Below, piece after piece: positions 44,901 through 53,957 of a stretch of DNA of 64,000 bases. The position numbers were made by a program, and so were the translations under genes. The stretch is from Sipunculus nudus (lineage: Eukaryota; Annelida; Sipuncula; Golfingiida; Sipunculidae), in contig CM049322.1 of the NCBI GenBank assembly GCA_026874595.1, forward strand, positions 29,763,340 through 29,827,339, in the 5' to 3' direction. Position 1 is the first letter of the stretch; each line of letters starts with the position of its first letter. The notes below the pieces were generated by a model. That model saw only the letters and a program-made list of their open reading frames with translations, did no database searches and was not told the origin of the DNA.

Positions 44901-47900
44901 TCCTGACTAGGTGTTAATCTTACACTTGGGGCAACTGGATGAATACGTTGAAATAATAGTTACTGATGATTGATAAATATACAAACTTGACAGGTCTACC
45001 CTATTTAAAATGTGTTTTGTTGTGGTATAAATTAATATACATTGAATGATACATCTTACTTTGGGAGCACCTGGGATAAATGTTCCAGTGTCAGTGTTTA
45101 TGCTCCAATAAAATTACAAACTTTTTCACCTACAGGGACAAAGATTGTATAAAGCCTCGTCCTGATTAAGCACTATACCAGAATAGTGTTATCTAACATT
45201 GAAAACAATATATCACTATATTCCAAAAGAAAACTAACTTTTGCTGCAACTGTCCCTTACACTGGAAGCAGCTGTGAACAATGGACTTGTGAGTCAAGGC
45301 GCAGCTGAAATTAATTCTGAGAATATGTGTATAATATGTGTTACCTATCCCCTGTGACTAACCCAAGAAAAAGAAATGATGCATATTAACTACAAAAGGC
45401 TTACCAAAGAGATACGTTTTTAAATTAGTTTTAAAAGATGCAAGAATCAAAGATTTAATAAGTGTAATAGGAAGCAAATTCCAGACTTTGGGGGCTATGA
45501 AACGGAAGGAACGTTCACCGACTTTCATTTTACACTTTCATACTTTATGAAGCTTGCCACCAGCCATGAGAAACAACATACGTTAATTATGCACCTGTTG
45601 TGGCGATGAAGCAGTCCCCGATATTGTATCATACTAATCACGGATATGAGTCGCATTGATCGATCACAAGGGACGATGAATATTACACAGTTATTCTTCT
45701 TTACTCACTTGAGACAGCAACAGATGATAACAGGCATGAGATGCCAGAAATAATTTTATTACTTCCGCCAAGCTGCGGGAATAGTGTTTTGGTGGCGTTA
45801 GTCGGTCCATTTGTCTGTCTCTCTGTCTGCTATTAGCAACATTTCTCGAAATGATCTAACGGATTTTGAGGACATTTTCGGGATAGCACGGAAATGATAC
45901 AAGGAACAATTGATTAAATTTTGGAGGTGATCATCACACGGTGTCATATATTTTTAAAAGGAAAAATGCTGTATTTCTGATTGTGCCATATAGGGTAATG
46001 AGCTGCCATGGCGGAGGTCTGCACTCTCTGAATTCAAATTTCAACTCATATCTACGATTGCTTTAAAATAAAATAAGAATAAGAAATTAAGAATGTTACA
46101 GACAGACGGGAAATGCGCCAGACAATATATGGCGTATCACATCTACCTGCATGTAAGTCCATGCACTGCCAACCAATGTCAGAAAATGTTCTCTCAAAGA
46201 ATAATGACATTAATGACACAATTAATAATAATAATAACTGAGTGGCTGGTGTCAAAGATTTTAATAATCATCAACGATTTATAATAAAAATTATTTAATT
46301 AATTATAATGTTTATGTCCCACGTCTGGACCTCAGATATCCGACTATAACAGGCACGCCTTGCCCGGCTCCTTCTCGGGCAGATCTCCGCCCTAACGGAC
46401 AAATCGTCGTCCTGTGACTGTCCGCTGTAGAGATGTTTCATAGTATCATTTATATTTAGTTTAATTTTTTGTTATATTGTACATTCGGTTCAGTTTCTCC
46501 CCGACAGTTTTCTTACCAATTTTGTAACCATTAACTTGATCTTTCCATGTTTTACTTACACTGAACATCAAGATTCTGATTGGCTTGGACAGGTTTTTGT
46601 GGCGGTCTGCTCATGGTGTGTTGATTCTGGATCTCACACCTGATCTCTTTGTTTAGATCATTCTTTGTAACTGGGATGCTGATGGTGGCGGCACCTGGTG
46701 GCTGCTGTAGATTCTGGTTGTCCTTGAACCAGGAATATGTAGACGCTGGATTACCCACATCACTCAGCTGACAGGTGGCACGGTAGGTGTTACCTTCTTA
46801 CCAAGGCAATCTAGGATCAAAGACTAATGATGGTCCAGTGGGTGGCCCTGCAAGTAAAACAATCAAGAAACTTGTATAGCCCCTTGTCACATGCATAACT
46901 TGAAATGCATGGCGAATGTGATAATAAAACCTCTTCTGAATGCAAAACCTATGATAACACCTGACGGATTTTAACTTGGTCCATTAATTAGCTTTTATAG
47001 TTACCCTGACGACATTGCATTTAATATAGAGTGATTTAACAATGCAAACTAAACAGTGTTTAATCCAAAGTTTAAATGGATTACATCGTATTCAACCTTT
47101 AAATGAAAATTTTAATTTTAATTTAAATTCTAAAATTTTGAATATGGAATTTAACACTTCGACAATCTTTAAGAATATCAACTTTTTATTTGCAAAATCA
47201 AATATGACAATCATCAAAGTGTTGTTTCAGTGATGTCATGGTATGAAAAGACAAGTTTTTTTGTAAGCATCGCTCAATGATGCTGGAGCATGCTGGTTCA
47301 ACGTAAGCATTGCCTAAGATCACGTGTTTTAAACTCCACCTGATTTGACTGTTTGACACATGTACCTTTTATGTTTCTACAGAGAAATTAAGGTTATTTA
47401 CTTATCACTTAATACTATTTTATTTAATTTCATATTTTGATATATTGAAAAAAAAACTTGGATTAGGTTGATAATATACCTAAAATGTGTCTAAAGACAT
47501 TGTCACTTAAATGGTGATTCTGTAACTAACACTGCAAATTGAGCTTACGTTGGCATTTATTTGCAACTCACAACGCTGTTGATTATCAGTGAGATATTTT
47601 GAATAACCATTTATACATCTATGGAAAACTAGAATAAGTTTTTAATAACTGTATAATAAAATAACAGCAAATCCCTTGAAGAGATATGGAGTGCGGCTGT
47701 CCACACGTGTTTAATCCGTGTAAAGGACATGGTGTACAACTATGCCGAGTCGCAAGAAGACCAAAGAAGAATAATACTCCTGGGTAATACAGATAAATTT
47801 AATTACTATAAGAAGCATATGATTCAACAGTAAATATCTTTCAGAAGCATGCAAAATACCTTTGTTCAAGCAAACACCTTCCAAACCGAAATCTGTGTTT

Positions 47901-50900
47901 CTGCAGATTAAACCTTGAAAACCGAGGTCAAGGTCATCAGTTATAAAACAATTCTGAGATCTTGATCGAATATTTTTTATGTCAAATCTGAGTGAAAATA
48001 TGCAGCACTTATACGAATATGGACTTCATTAAAATCCTATAGATTTGTTGACCTTAAAGACCAAGGTCAACGTCGAAGTTTTCCATACTGTCACAAAACT
48101 TCAACAAACTATTTGTGTAGCAAATCTGAAGGGAACATATACAGTAATTCAAAGTTATGGGGTCACCTTGATCTTGTTAAGCTTATTAGACCTTGAAGTT
48201 AAAGTCGTTGGTTTTTCAAATCATTTGATAACATACCATCTGACATGATGTATTTTGGTTTTCAGTAAAACACATTCATCTACTTCGGAATCATATATGT
48301 TTCGCCAAATATGGAAATATTCAAGCTCAAGGCTTCTCTCATTGTAAAATTCATAACCCAAATTTAAAAAGACTTCATCTTATAATCCTTTTCTATGCAA
48401 GTGCATAATATTCTCACATTACTATCAAATGGCAATGATTGGGTATTAAAAATCAAGAAAACAATAATATGATTATACACTCCAGTCTCTTCGTACTAGA
48501 CAAAGCTACCTAAGATCTTCCATCAACCAGATGTTTGGACCAGTCCATGCAAGTTTATATCAGATATTAAACATTTTATGTGATTTTTACGAACATCAAT
48601 CCTATTTAATTTCTCCCAGAAAAAAATGCATGACCCCATTTTTAATAGTCTTCTCACCCATATCTGTGTACATGTCAAGCTCAAAAGGGTTCCGTAAAAT
48701 ATTTGTTGAGTTGTCTCTGCGTCAGCGGGACCGTGCTGAAACCATAGTTAAACCGGAGCTATCTGTGGACACAATTATTTTAGCTTGTACCATCATAGTT
48801 CTTTGGATATAGCATGTAAGACCGCTGCATCAAAACACGAATGAGATTTGGTCTGCATCCTTTAAATTCCCCAATCATCGGTTAGGCTGCAGGTTTGGTT
48901 CATATTTTCAGGCTCCTTGATATAGCGACCACTTACAAGTAAAGACCTTTTTGGAAAGGAAGGGTGGTCGCTCAAAGCAGGGACAACTAATTATTTACAC
49001 TTATCTATTATTTATTTATGCTAGAGATATCTTTTTCTTATTACAACTAAATACTGCACAGAATATACAGAAGTTCTGAACGTTGATCTGAACGCCAGTG
49101 TCAGGAAATGCTCATGTGGTTATACCAGATATAAAAATAACATCTTTCTATCATACTGACTCCTAGACGCAGTATTCGGCTCTATACAGTTACAGAGAGC
49201 ATTGCATTCTAGTGGCGCCCTGTCTGGTATTATTAAATAACCCTCCTTTGGCAACATAAGCACACCTTAATCTAGCTAACAAACTAAGGGACGACACTTT
49301 ACTTGTTTTCCTGCTCAAATAAAAAAACACATTATCCGGGTGCAAAGTAAGGAAGAGTTGCTAGCAAGTTTCTAACCAGACATGAGCTGTTGCTTTAAGA
49401 TTAAGGTCACGGGGAGCAACCAGATTTCAAAGTCCTTCTTCTGATTGGCTGTAAGGTTTCAGACTCATTCATCATAGAAACCCAAGCATAAAATTTACTG
49501 CTTGGTCCCTAAAATAGTGCCATCTGGTGACAAGAACAGAAAAATAATGGCTCCAAGCAGGGCTTGTTGCAACCTACTCATTTTATTGTTTCAACTTAGA
49601 AATGGTTCACACACCTATGTTAAGACCCACGTTTCTTCAAGCTAATTATATGATTTATTTGAAAATCTGTGTCCTCCATTGCACATCAATATTTTATATA
49701 GAGCTCTTGTAAGCTTTAAGTAGGCTACCTGGCTCCCTACTCTCATGATGTGAGATTTTGGTTTTTACTCACATGAGACTGTGAAGAAAACACTTGCTGT
49801 GAAGGCCCCTGGTTCCTCCTCTGCCAGCCTGTACAGGAACACAGTTGTCCATGCCATGTCTTCTTGACCCTGGTAGTGAAGCTGTTCTGTCTGCCCTCGG
49901 GGATAGCTGTACCTTCACCGCTGCCTTCACCTAAACAGTTCCACTGAACAGACACAGCGTGCGGTCTCCCTCCAGTTGCTGTACAGGTGAGTGTTATGTC
50001 ATCATCAGAGTACAGAGAAGTGCCGTTCATGTAGCCACCGATAGTAACACTGTCAGCTGGGTCTGTTATATCAATGATAATAACAGGTTTAAATATGCAC
50101 AACTGACATGACAAGAGGCGTATTTATGTGTTTATTGACAGTGCAAGCTTGTTAATACTCACAGTCCACCTCTAGTTTGATATTACTGCTCCATGGAGAA
50201 GGCCCGGCTACATTCGTGACCTGACAAGAATAATCTCCCTGGTCACTCCTGTTTGTAGGGTCTATAGTCAGCCTTCCCTGTTCCTGTTTGACGTTCCCAC
50301 TCATGTGATCATCTGTTTTCCTAAACTCATATTGAAGGTTGGTCTGACCACTCTCTGCTGGTGTACAGGTGAACTCTGCACTCTGTCCTTCTGTAACAGG
50401 GGTCTTTGACACCTGTATAGTGGGTGTTGTCAGGCGTCCTATAAATATGAAACCAGTGGTTTATTGATTTCAAGGGGATGAAAGTGCCTTTCTTCAATAT
50501 AAGAATTACGCAGACTGAAACAAAACTTTGAAAACTTAGGATTCAAAACAACATTTCCACATTTCGTCTTTTAACTAAAACAAAAGCTCATTTCCTGCAA
50601 ATAACCAATAATTTTTTTACACCTTAATTATTGTATTTCTTTAGCAGATAAAGTACTTTGAATACTCCGAGGATATGTCTTATATAAAAAAAGCTGTGGC
50701 CACCTAATCGAATATATACATACACATTATAGGAAACCATTCAGTCCATTTGTTCTCTTGTGTAAATTTGAAATATTAATTTATGAGATCTGTCCTTTGG
50801 GGGTTTAAAATGGTATTTTAAAGGGAACCGCTTGCATATACACGGTATAGACGATAAAGTGACTTTTGTATCCCAAGATATTTCAAAGATCCGTGTAATT

Positions 50901-53817
50901 TCATTTTAAGGACACCGTCGAGCTTTAAATCAGTAAACTTATATAGGTCAAAGGAAAAAGTGAGGCAACATCAGAAGTAGATATATACAGGACGTGTGTA
51001 TGTTTGCCTTCCTAATTAAGAATACAGTGCAGAAACTCAGAGAGTTATTTAACGGATATTAATTTTAACTTATCGATTAAATAGATTATATTGATTCGAA
51101 ACAGCCGTCGGGTTAAAATAAAAAGAACTTTCGTTCAGAATCGGTTTCTTAGCCAATTAGAACTTTTAATTAAATCAAAATTTTGTTCAGTTGATAGTTC
51201 CTTGACTTTTTTACAAATTAAGTATGTAGCATAAGAACAGAATAAATCACCTATGACAAACACTTGGCCTGTATCCCTCGCAACTGGTCCCCCGAAATCC
51301 ACGTGACAGGTATAGTTGGCTTGATCTGGATCAGTTCGGACTCTGTGTATGACCAGAGTACTGGTGCCGTTATTGAAATGTTCACTATCTGATCGACCAA
51401 TCAGGTCTAATTGTGGTTCTTTCAAATTTGTGCCAGGCCAGTAGACATAAACAATCTCATTTCTTTCAGCAAAAACTTGCCTTTCCCATCTTACAAATCG
51501 AGCAGCGAAGCGGTCACTGTTGATCTGACAGGTGATGCTTCCAGTCTCATCTTTAACCATGTAGGTGTCAGCTACTTTTGCACTCTCTCCTGGAAACAGA
51601 AATGTGTCATATGAGCGATGGCTTGTATTTCCAGACAATATGAATGTTTTTTGCTCCAAACACTCAGTACGCTAGATTAATAAGCATATTATTTATACTT
51701 AATATTACACTTCACACATCCTGGAAAGTAGCCCATCTTTAATTTTTGGATGCTTTACACCTTTTATAATCAAGAACTTATCTGCCCGAAAGCAAGTCAT
51801 GATGATCATTTTAAGTAATCAACCTAATAATATGCAACTGTGGAAAATGTTTCAGCCAATTTGTCCAAGAATTATTTTTGTTCTGGCATAAGTCAAAGCA
51901 ATTACAAGGCAAAAAGTTGTGTAGTTGGTTAAGTAACCAACTACATATTTGCCAGATATAGTAGCACTCCCCACTCAGCAGTACAGTCAGTAAAGAGAAG
52001 CCTCAGGTGAAATTCTATATCACGATATTTCCGTCAAAGTCAACATCCAACCTCTTTGGAAAACATTTAGAAAAGTGTACCGAAATCAAGTCTTTTGTAT
52101 ATAAAGCCCATGATGTTAGTAAATAACACAATAACTCAAATGTCCTGTCTGTGTTTTTTTTTTTTGGGGGGGGGGGGTTCATGACAATTGCTCCCACATG
52201 ACAAAAGCATTTATTTAATACAATTACTTGACAAAAAGTTTTTATCTATTTCGTGCAGCACTAAACGTCTTAGATTGTAGTATGTGTTACAAATATTGTA
52301 AACATCACTGGGAGAGAAGAATTCAAAAAATTATCTTTCTAATTTTTTGTAGACACAGTATTATTCGTAGATAAATAATAGACAAATTTGTGCAGTCTGA
52401 AACAATATAAAAAATATTAACATCAAAAGAATGTAACCACTCTCACGTTGACAACTATTGATACTTTTCACAGATACATTTTTCTTAGGGAATCCTAATA
52501 TCATAACTTAAAGTTTTTTTTCATGTAATATTGCTGGATAAGCTAAACACTAAATGAAGGGAGTGCTGCATTTTTCTGTAAACCTTACAAGTTTACAGGA
52601 ATAGGTGTCTTCGAAAGATACTGATAATTACGATGATGATTTGGATATGAGTAATTCCTAAGCTTTTACATTTTGGATTACCTGTCTTCAGTTACTTAAC
52701 CATGACTTCAAAAATTAAAATTTAAAATTTTCAATACATCTGTTGAAGGAAAAAATAGTTGTTAACCCTTCAATGCAACTCGATTAGATCATTTCCATCA
52801 ATCTGATTTTAAATGAGAGATTGTATTTAAAATTTTACAATTATTGTTAATCAACCTCAGTGTTATAAACTTTATTTATTTTACATGGATTGTACAACTA
52901 GTTGATAACTTATACTAGGCACTATCCATTGCTCTTATGGTGGCGTTCGGTTGTCTTTAGAAGTGGAGGAAACCAGATGACCCGGTGAAAACCATCGACC
53001 TTGGACGGGTCACTACACCTCTCATTACGCCTCCGGGAATCGAGCCCGGGTCGCCAGAGAAGAGAGCCGAGCGTTTCACCCCTCGACTGTCTAGTTTACT
53101 ATGGTATCAACCTTACTTTACCGTGTCCTCAATTCAGAAGGACATCTCAAGAAGGTCTGTCCGAATAAAATATTTGTATTTTATACGGACGGCCGGGGTG
53201 GATGGAAGAAAGGACGAAGAGGAAAGATCTTTTGCTGTGACTTAAAAAAAAGCTTTCATCAACATGGTAAATTGTAATCGGTTATCAAACAGACAATTGT
53301 TGTTAAAAGCTGTAGATAATATCCAGCTAACTTGCAGAAACATAGTTTGAATGTTAAATTACGTATTAATTTAATTTTTTATACTCAACAGGACGTAAAT
53401 TTTGATTAATCACATAATAGACAATCAGTTGAGATTAAATGGCTTGTGTTTTATTTCATTAAATATATCATGTCTTAAATGGCTCTATATAACATACCAC
53501 CCCCCACCCCACCTCACCCCCCCACCCCCATAACCCTCTTAGAGCATATGTAATAATATTATATCAATAAAAATACATATAAAAGAATATAATTTAAAAT
53601 GTAAAATGCCTTTTCAATTAGAGACGGTGAAAAGAAAGTAAAGATATTTTACACCTTATGGGTTAAAGTAATTTTAAGACTAGAATAAGCATTCACAGTT
53701 TTACAAGTTTCAGCTTTCCGAAAGATTCGTATATAGCTTAAAATATTTGCGAGTTTTTGGCTTACCTGTAGAAAGACATATTAGGGTTGAGAGTTTCAAA
53801 CAAATGCTGATCAGCAT
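35948..53817 (-). CDS. Gene B: IgSF / FN3 transmembrane receptor with tyrosine-motif tail (gene model)
   Basis: Fifteen coding exons join in order: signal peptide, V-type Ig, Ig2-Ig7, two FN3 domains, transmembrane exon, three small tail exons and a terminal exon. With the one missing base counted, the coding length is 3,126 bases, 1,041 residues. Every internal exon is phase 1-1 with GT-AG ends. The expected product is a type I cell-surface receptor. As read it is interrupted twice: a 1-base deletion at the end of Ig3 and a TAA in Ig4. Skipping both symmetrical exons would leave an open frame. Otherwise this is a recent pseudogene or a sequence error. Closest general architecture: invertebrate Ig/FN3 receptors; ligand unknown. 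Confidence 0.85.
36217..36279 (-). CDS. Gene B tail exon 3
   Basis: 63 bp, phase 1-1 (acceptor ttttttccag, donor A|GTATGG). Encodes EQTYEELFKPTNAAINPQ and a few more residues; YEEL is the tyrosine motif. It has the same length and design as the two tail exons of gene C, which read MYEELS at this place. Confidence 0.85.
36741..36809 (-). CDS. Gene B tail exon 2
   Basis: 69 bp, phase 1-1 (acceptor ttcacacag, donor G|GTACGT). Encodes GETYQELQKPTHYENVERK. THYENV fits the ITSM consensus T-x-Y-x-x-V/I exactly, and Y-x-N is also the Grb2 SH2 binding pattern. YQEL is a second tyrosine motif nine residues earlier. Confidence 0.87.
36810..37139. other. Gene B intron between tail exons 1 and 2
   Basis: AT-rich, with no features that I can support. 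Confidence 0.6.
37140..37208 (-). CDS. Gene B tail exon 1
   Basis: 69 bp, phase 1-1 (acceptor atcttcag, donor G|GTATTT). Encodes DKTYELLNRPGEYENVNKS. It has the same two-tyrosine layout as tail exon 2 (TYxxL, five residues, YENV), so the two are probably old duplicates. First intracellular exon after the membrane anchor. Confidence 0.87.
37209..37995. other. Gene B intron after transmembrane exon
   Basis: Bases 37,330-37,680 form a GC-richer island with short open frames but no domain. Two related phrases, 'cgatgggtgtcaatattcgg' (37,363) and 'catgggtgcctaacttcgg' (37,507), suggest an internal duplication. Confidence 0.5.
37996..38124 (-). CDS. Gene B transmembrane exon
   Basis: 129 bp, phase 1-1 (acceptor aattctag, donor G|GTACAG). 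A short stalk (PYSPHEVNT) is followed by a hydrophobic span of about 24 residues starting GAIVGGVIGGLL and ending VLVYF, then a basic stop-transfer HRRKQGHK. The predicted topology is extracellular N-terminus and cytoplasmic tail. G-x3-G-x3-G at the start of the span is a helix-packing motif. Confidence 0.9.
38479..38793 (-). CDS. Gene B fibronectin type III domain 2
   Basis: 315 bp, phase 1-1 (donor A|GTAAGA; acceptor gtatatggtag, with a weak pyrimidine tract). It has the FN3 pattern: LTWERP (B-strand Trp), SYNVTGL and a Y-x-Y in the later strands (RTYQYILVLFYKG). An insertion with RQRRS and two cysteines (VCTPPTCQV) lies in the middle; RQRR could be a furin-like site, but this is only a motif. 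Confidence 0.8.
38993..39298 (-). CDS. Gene B fibronectin type III domain 1
   Basis: 306 bp, phase 1-1 (acceptor tatttttag, donor G|GTGTGT). Clear FN3 signature: GPGPP at the start, VEIRWRSN (B-strand Trp), TFSVHYK, then the hallmark VTSLTPGTAYEFKVRAHND. It follows the Ig array and precedes a second FN3, as in many Ig/FN3 adhesion receptors. Confidence 0.92.
39299..40396. other. Gene B intron between Ig7 and FN3-1
   Basis: AT-rich; AT dinucleotide tract at 39,711-39,750. No exon. Confidence 0.6.
40397..40702 (-). CDS. Gene B Ig-like domain 7 exon
   Basis: 306 bp, phase 1-1 (acceptor cattctag, donor G|GTAATT). Ig fold pattern: GENVSISISVDAYP, HFSWYFVQ (C-strand Trp), LTISNITVTDLGNYTVHAEN. 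Both canonical cysteines are replaced (Ser/Val in B, Val in F: YTVHA), so this is a disulfide-free domain next to the FN3 pair. Several N-glycosylation motifs (NVS, NIT, NYT). Confidence 0.87.
41030..41385 (-). mobile_element. tRNA-derived SINE, copy 1
   Basis: On the minus strand the head near 41,380 reads ggggctcaggggtagagcgc (A-box-like) and 'cctgggtttgaatctcgcc' (B-box-like), then a body through 'gatcggcccccaccaaggg', 'ccgcaggtgcggtagacacc' and 'ggaagcgagtgcttcc'. GC content stands out against the intron. Confidence 0.7.
41465..41790 (-). mobile_element. tRNA-derived SINE, copy 2 (degraded)
   Basis: Same order of words as copy 1: 'ggaagcgtatgctttt', a 'cagctgctgcagtcacc' segment and 'gatcgaccacc', with a decayed head whose B-box-like word is 'caaacccgggatttc'. 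It lies about 435 bp from copy 1 in the same orientation, so it may be a tandem duplication or two insertions. Confidence 0.6.
43211..43492 (-). CDS. Gene B Ig domain 6 exon
   Basis: 282 bp, phase 1-1 (acceptor tattttag, donor T|GTGAGT). B-strand Cys in VTVTCLAEAVP, C-strand Trp in MPWIHSN, F-strand Cys in NTGNYKCKARND. A typical I/C2-type Ig. Confidence 0.9.
43493..44637. other. Gene B intron between Ig5 and Ig6
   Basis: No exon or mobile element that I can support. Confidence 0.6.
44638..44934 (-). CDS. Gene B Ig domain 5 exon
   Basis: 297 bp, phase 1-1 (acceptor ttcatccag, donor T|GTAAGT). Begins APSVRLTPSQEV; B-strand Cys in LTIECSSESNP, C-strand Trp in YKWFHQRG, F-strand Cys in AGTYTCEVSVP. 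A typical C2-type domain of the kind seen in nephrin- and CD22-like molecules. Confidence 0.9.
44935..46559. other. Gene B intron between Ig4 and Ig5
   Basis: Contains a possible dispersed repeat near 45,410-45,650 (gcaaattccagactttggggg), an inverted-repeat element at 45,762-46,012 and a GC-rich hairpin-like word pair (tgcccggctccttctcgggca) near 46,360. Confidence 0.5.
45762..46012. mobile_element. Inverted-repeat repeat element
   Basis: The left end reads acttccgccaagctgc; the right end reversed reads acctccgccatggcagc. About 250 bp apart, no coding frame. I recognise the terminal wording as a repeat type common in invertebrate DNA, but cannot name the family. Confidence 0.5.
46560..46847 (-). 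pseudogene. Gene B Ig domain 4 exon with internal stop
   Basis: 288 bp, phase 1-1 (acceptor acttgcag, donor T|GTAAGT), length and frame otherwise intact. Reads GPPTGPSLVFDPRLPW, then TAA at 46,798-46,800, then EGNTYRATCQLSD with the B-strand Cys, STYSWFKDNQ with the C-strand Trp, and IRCEIQNQH with the F-strand Cys. The stop probably replaces a Tyr codon one base away. An alternative acceptor past the stop (aagaag|gt) would be phase-compatible but lacks a pyrimidine tract. Confidence 0.82.
49773..50062 (-). pseudogene. Gene B Ig domain 3 exon with 1-base deletion
   Basis: Homologue of gene A 2,621-2,911 but 290 instead of 291 bp. The lost base is in the stretch near 49,801-49,806: the gene A strand has ctgtaaaaggtccctgg and gene B has ctgtgaaggcccctgg. 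The last dozen residues therefore change from [11 protein letters not shown] to [11 protein letters not shown]. The normal donor (T|GTGAGT) is then reached in phase 0, and joining to the next exon gives an early stop. The upstream part (ITLTCTATGG, VQWNCLG, QLCSCTGW) is well preserved. Confidence 0.85.
50163..50438 (-). CDS. Gene B Ig domain 2 exon
   Basis: 276 bp, phase 1-1 (acceptor tttatag, donor T|GTGAGT). EFTCTPAES with the B-strand Cys, LQYEFRK, and [11 protein letters not shown] with the F-strand Cys. 16 of 92 residues differ from gene A by my count. Confidence 0.92.
50581..51250. other. Gene B intron between V and Ig2, unduplicated part
   Basis: No similarity to the matching gene A intron and no recognised feature. 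Confidence 0.6.
51251..51589 (-). CDS. Gene B V-type Ig exon
   Basis: 339 bp, phase 1-1 (acceptor gtttccag, donor G|GTGATT). V-set pattern: SITCQIN, VRWERQ, YVYWP, GRSDSEHF, NYTCHVDFGG. Conserved with gene A only in framework-like segments. The stretches after CQIN, after WERQ and around the C-strand to D-strand region differ almost completely, about 55% identity overall. Confidence 0.9.
52148..52177. repeat. Poly-T / poly-G junction
   Basis: About 12 T followed by about 12 G; assembly-error prone. Confidence 0.85.
52868..53095 (-). mobile_element. tRNA-derived SINE (family X), copy 1
   Basis: Minus-strand head at about 53,095: agacagtcgaggggtgaaac (A-box region), then 'gacccgggctcgattcccgg' (B-box). 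The body is shared with 62,125-62,350, including 'ggcgttcggttgtc', 'aagtggaggaaacc' and 'ccttggacgggtc'. Ends in 'aaataaagt'. Confidence 0.75.
53498..53532 (-). other. G-quadruplex-prone tract in intron 1 of gene B
   Basis: The transcribed-sense (minus) strand carries at least five runs of four or more G within 35 bases, which fits the G4 pattern. About 280 bp downstream of the start codon. Confidence 0.6.
53766..53817 (-). CDS. Gene B signal-peptide exon
   Basis: ATG at 53,817 opens 17 codons, MLISICLKLSTLICLST, a compact hydrophobic leader, ending G|GTAAGC in phase 1. It joins in frame to the V exon at 51,589. There is no earlier in-frame ATG in the 60 bases upstream. A likely 5' UTR intron lies just upstream. 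Confidence 0.8.
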
Positions 53818-53881
53818 CTTTGGACTGCTACGGTGGTAGTAGGACCAGGATATTAAATCATCTTCAAGAAGAACGGTTTCT

Positions 53882-53957
53882 CTAAAAGGAAGTTGGATTT
53901 TTAATTGAGGAATAAAATCTCACAGCCGAGAACAGAGAATGCACCCGTCGTACTTAC
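53882..53957 (-). other. Candidate 76-bp 5' UTR intron of gene B
   Basis: Donor aaag|gtaagta at 53,957 and acceptor cttccttttag at 53,882, with 64 bases of leader between it and the ATG. Splice sites are strong, but there is no transcript evidence. The transcription start would lie above 53,958. Confidence 0.45.

Larger units (their letters stand above)
47160..50580. repeat. Segmental duplication, right copy (gene B side)
   Basis: Collinear with about 1-3,420. Includes the gene B intron between Ig4 and Ig3, exons Ig3 and Ig2, and about 130 bases of the following intron. Indels up to tens of bases separate the copies (for example an extra segment near 49,080-49,150). The intron carries no exon. 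Confidence 0.88.
51590..53765. other. Gene B intron 1
   Basis: 2.2 kb. Holds a T/G homopolymer junction at 52,148-52,177, a SINE at 52,868-53,095 and a C-rich tract at 53,498-53,532. No exon. Confidence 0.65.
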
